A DNA stretch of 6,652 bases from Gemmatimonadota bacterium (GTDB lineage Bacteria > Latescibacterota > UBA2968 > UBA8231), in assembly GCA_026706165.1 (NCBI GenBank), contig JAPOZF010000494.1:1-6652 (forward strand). The letters run 5' to 3'. Below the pieces are notes generated by a model. The model did not search any database. It saw only the letters and a program-made list of their open reading frames with translations, and was not told the origin of the DNA. Each line of letters opens with the position of its first letter. The first letter of the stretch is position 1. Both the position numbers and the translations under genes were made by a program. This document shows positions 5,029 to 6,652 of the stretch, in pieces.

Positions 5029-6213
5029 ATGTCGAAGAATTACACCGCGGCCATCGTCGGCTGCGGATCCATCGGCCACGCCCATGCCGAGGGGTACCGC
5101 CTCGCCGGGGTCGAGCTCGTCGCCGTCGCCGACCCGGTGGCCGAGGCGCGGCGGCAGTACGTCCGCGAGTACGGACCCCTCGAGGAGTTCGCCGGCGTCG
5201 ACGAGCTGCTCAGCAGGTGTTCGCCCGACATCGTCAGCGTCTGCACCTGGCACCGGCTGCACCCGGAGCCGGTAATCGCCGCGGCCGGCGCCGGGGTCAG
5301 GGGGGTGATCTGCGAGAAGCCGATGGCGGTCAGCATGGCGGACGCCGACCGCATGGTCGAGGCCTGCGACGCCGGCGGCACACGGCTCGTGGTCAGCCAC
5401 CAGCGGCGCTTCACGCGCGGCTGGGAGCGCGCCAGGGAGCTGGTTCGGGAAGGGGCGATAGGAAAGGCCCTGACCGTCGACAACAAGGTCGGGCACGGCC
5501 TGTTGAACTGCGGCACCCACACCATCGACGGGGGGCGCTTCGTCCTCGGCGACCCGAAGCCGGTCTGGGTGATGGGGGCGGTCGAGCGCCGCACCGACCG
5601 CCACGAGCGCAACACGCCGATAGAGGACTGCTGCATCGGCCTGGTCCATTTCGACAGCGGCGCCCAGATGACGATCCAGTGCGACCTCGACATGGAGGAC
5701 GCCGGGGCCGGCTCCTTTCTGGTCCGCGGCTCCGAGGGAATGCTCGCCGTCAGCGAGGCCAGGGTTTCGCTGTTCAACGGCGGGACCGGGGGCTGGCGCG
5801 GGATCGACCTCGGGGAGGAGGAGATCGCCGCCATCGGCGGCGACACCAACGCCGCCCAGGTGCGCGAGCTGATCGCCTGGATCGAGGGGGGTCCCCAGCA
5901 CCGCGGCGCCGGGCGCCAGGCCCGGGTTACCGTCGAGATCATGATGTCCCTCTACGAATCGGCGCGGCGGCGCCGGGTCGTCCACCTGCCGCTCGCCGAG
6001 CGGGAATACCCGCTGGAGCTGATGATCGAGGCGGGGGAGCTGGCCGTCGAAGAGGAGGGGCGCTACGACATTCGCGGTTTCCTCAGCTGGGAGGGGGTCG
6101 ACTCCGGGCGCTTCGACGAGCTGCGCGGCCAGGGCCTCGGGCATCACCAGATCATGATGCGGCTGCACGAGGAGAGGGAGCGGGCGCCGGCGGGAGGAGC
6201 GGGTGGCGGGTGA
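5029..6213 (+). CDS. Gfo/Idh/MocA family NAD(P)-dependent oxidoreductase
   Basis: The 394-residue product begins with a Rossmann fold: AAIVGCGSIGHAHA (7-20) carries the dinucleotide-binding glycines Gly11, Gly13 and Gly16, and VAVADP (31-36) ends in Asp35, which usually favours NAD over NADP. CEKPMA (95-100) is the family EKP motif, with the catalytic-site Lys97. VSHQRRF (122-128) is also typical, and GTHTID (162-167) matches the GxHxxD pattern whose His takes part in hydride transfer. Members oxidise or reduce hydroxyl groups on sugars, inositols or related compounds, so the likely product is a keto-sugar or lactone. Length is slightly above the usual 330-380, the excess being a C-terminal region after about 330 and a Gly/Ala-rich end. 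AAAAGGAG precedes the ATG by 7 nt. It is divergent from the acyl-CoA ligase operon and followed by a kinase-like gene on the same strand after 150 nt. The substrate is unknown. Confidence 0.93.
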   Translation: MSKNYTAAIVGCGSIGHAHAEGYRLAGVELVAVADPVAEARRQYVREYGPLEEFAGVDELLSRCSPDIVSVCTWHRLHPEPVIAAAGAGVRGVICEKPMAVSMADADRMVEACDAGGTRLVVSHQRRFTRGWERARELVREGAIGKALTVDNKVGHGLLNCGTHTIDGGRFVLGDPKPVWVMGAVERRTDRHERNTPIEDCCIGLVHFDSGAQMTIQCDLDMEDAGAGSFLVRGSEGMLAVSEARVSLFNGGTGGWRGIDLGEEEIAAIGGDTNAAQVRELIAWIEGGPQHRGAGRQARVTVEIMMSLYESARRRRVVHLPLAEREYPLELMIEAGELAVEEEGRYDIRGFLSWEGVDSGRFDELRGQGLGHHQIMMRLHEERERAPAGGAGGG

Positions 6214-6363
6214 TTTTTCGCGGGGATCCCTGCAGGCCACGGGGGCGGATTTCCAAACCGACCGGGGCCCGGCCCGAATGGCATGCGCCTTGACAGCCGG
6301 CTTTGCCCGGGAGAGGCCGGAGGGTGCGCCCGGTCGCGGAAAACGGTTTTCCGAGGGGCTTGA
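6214..6363. other. Intergenic region between Gfo/Idh and kinase-like genes
   Basis: These 150 nt contain several short palindromes (GGGATCCC at 6223-6230, CCTGCAGG at 6229-6236, a GGGCCC cluster near 6265) and a perfect TTGACA at 6290-6295 with no recognisable -10 box 16-18 nt later. A T5 run lies right after the oxidoreductase stop but has no stem ahead of it. The last part holds the dyad at 6337-6353 and the ribosome binding site GAGGGG (6353-6358) of the kinase-like gene. No small gene was recognised here. Confidence 0.5.
6337..6353. promoter_or_regulatory. 17-nt dyad upstream of the kinase-like gene
   Basis: CGGAAAACGGTTTTCCG has two exactly complementary 8-base arms around a single central G. 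As RNA it gives a 7-bp stem with a CGG triloop. It ends where the ribosome binding site GAGGGG begins, 10 nt ahead of the ATG. An operator or a translational control hairpin is possible. A terminator is unlikely because no T-run follows on either strand. Confidence 0.45.
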
Positions 6364-6652
6364 ATGACCTCCCGGCCCCTTCTCGTCCTCGTGACCGGGT
6401 TACCCTGCACCGGCAAAACCGGCGTTGCGGCAAGGCTCTCATCCGAGCTCGCCCTCCCGATGCTCGCCAAGGACGACATCAAGGAAGCACTGTTCGATGC
6501 CTTGGGGTACGGGGGCCGCGAGCGGTCCCTCGAGCTCAGCGGCGCCGCCTATGCGATCCTCTACCGCCAGGTGCGCCGCCTGCTGTCGGCAGGCCTGTCG
6601 CTGATCGCCGAGAGCAACTTCGACCCGGATAAATCCGCTGAGCAGCTTGCCG
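6364..6652 (+). CDS. AAA/P-loop kinase-like protein, N-terminal part
   Basis: The first 96 codons are present and the gene runs off the right edge. The product starts with a hydrophobic strand (PLLVLVTGLPCTGKT) containing a Walker A motif, Gly12-Leu-Pro-Cys-Thr-Gly-Lys18-Thr19. KDDIKEALFDALG (36-48) follows, in which the Lys-Asp-Asp is the usual substrate/phosphate-side position of small-molecule kinases of the AAA_33/zeta-toxin-like group. SLIAESNF (79-86) is the second strand, with Glu83-Ser84-Asn85, typical of the same group. Relatives include predicted nucleotide, sugar and antibiotic kinases, and function is rarely known. Here it could phosphorylate a small molecule, but nothing ties it to the upstream enzymes except direction. 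The ATG at 6364 has GAGGGG 5 nt upstream. The second half, needed to classify it, is missing. Confidence 0.85.
   Translation, partial: MTSRPLLVLVTGLPCTGKTGVAARLSSELALPMLAKDDIKEALFDALGYGGRERSLELSGAAYAILYRQVRRLLSAGLSLIAESNFDPDKSAEQLA

Noticed and set aside
3356..5275. Plus-strand open frame of 639 codons opposite the acyl-CoA ligase
   Set aside because: It lies antisense to a gene with all ligase motifs. Its product is low-complexity (Arg/Gly/Val/Asp rich) with no recognisable domain. Long antisense frames are expected from third-position GC bias.
6211..6236. Intrinsic terminator after the oxidoreductase (T5 run plus GGGATCCC and CCTGCAGG palindromes)
   Set aside because: The T run comes before the palindromes on the plus strand, the reverse of a terminator for this gene, and the stems are short.
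4926..6293. Long open frames in other phases over the Gfo/Idh gene, on both strands
   Set aside because: The frame starting at 5029 contains the Rossmann, EKP and GxHxxD motifs. The others are Arg/Pro/Gly-rich shadows.
6290..6320. TTGACA as a sigma-70 promoter for the kinase-like gene
   Set aside because: The -35 hexamer is perfect, but 16-18 nt downstream the sequence is G/C only, with nothing like a -10 box.
1..6652. tRNA, rRNA, CRISPR array, insertion sequence or attachment site
   Set aside because: No regular short repeats, transposase motifs, terminal inverted repeats or tRNA-like cloverleaf sequences were seen.

Overview
This is a GC-rich, gene-dense stretch of bacterial chromosome. 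Every complete gene is preceded by a purine-rich Shine-Dalgarno sequence except the acyl-CoA ligase, whose start region is unusual. All recognisable products are enzymes of small-molecule metabolism. No RNA gene, transposon, CRISPR array or phage gene was seen. The sequence does not identify the host. The combination suggests a metabolically versatile high-GC bacterium, possibly an uncultured proteobacterial, desulfobacterial or actinobacterial lineage, but that is only an impression.

Layout. Bases 1-1103 (minus strand) hold a complete beta-propeller lactonase gene followed 4 nt later by the first 28 codons of what looks like a mandelate racemase/muconate lactonizing (enolase superfamily) enzyme that runs off the left edge. 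A 50-nt divergent spacer with a central perfect palindrome (1126-1135) separates this pair from a plus-strand Rid-family gene (1154-1528) that lacks the signature arginine of the family. Converging on it from the right is a tight minus-strand operon, transcribed in the order acyl-CoA ligase (3338-4903), SCP2-type thiolase (2058-3323), DUF35 zinc-ribbon/OB-fold protein (1627-2055), with gaps of 14 and 2 nt. A second divergent spacer (4904-5028), rich in inverted repeats, separates it from a plus-strand Gfo/Idh/MocA oxidoreductase (5029-6213). After 150 nt comes the start of a P-loop kinase-like gene (6364 to the right edge), with a 17-nt dyad just ahead of its ribosome binding site.

How the genes may work together. 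Ligase, thiolase and DUF35 form a coherent module: an organic acid is activated to its CoA thioester, and a carbon-carbon bond is made or cut by a thiolase that probably needs the DUF35 protein as partner. Gfo/Idh oxidoreductase, lactonase and enolase-superfamily enzyme are the classical parts of a non-phosphorylated sugar or sugar-acid oxidation route (oxidise to lactone, open lactone, dehydrate acid). The two sets are interleaved and divergently arranged, so the window may be part of a catabolic island, but no substrate can be read from the sequence. No regulator or transporter is visible. The main points for a second look are the ligase-thiolase-DUF35 module, the arginine-less Rid protein, the two palindrome-bearing divergent spacers, and the odd leader of the ligase gene.
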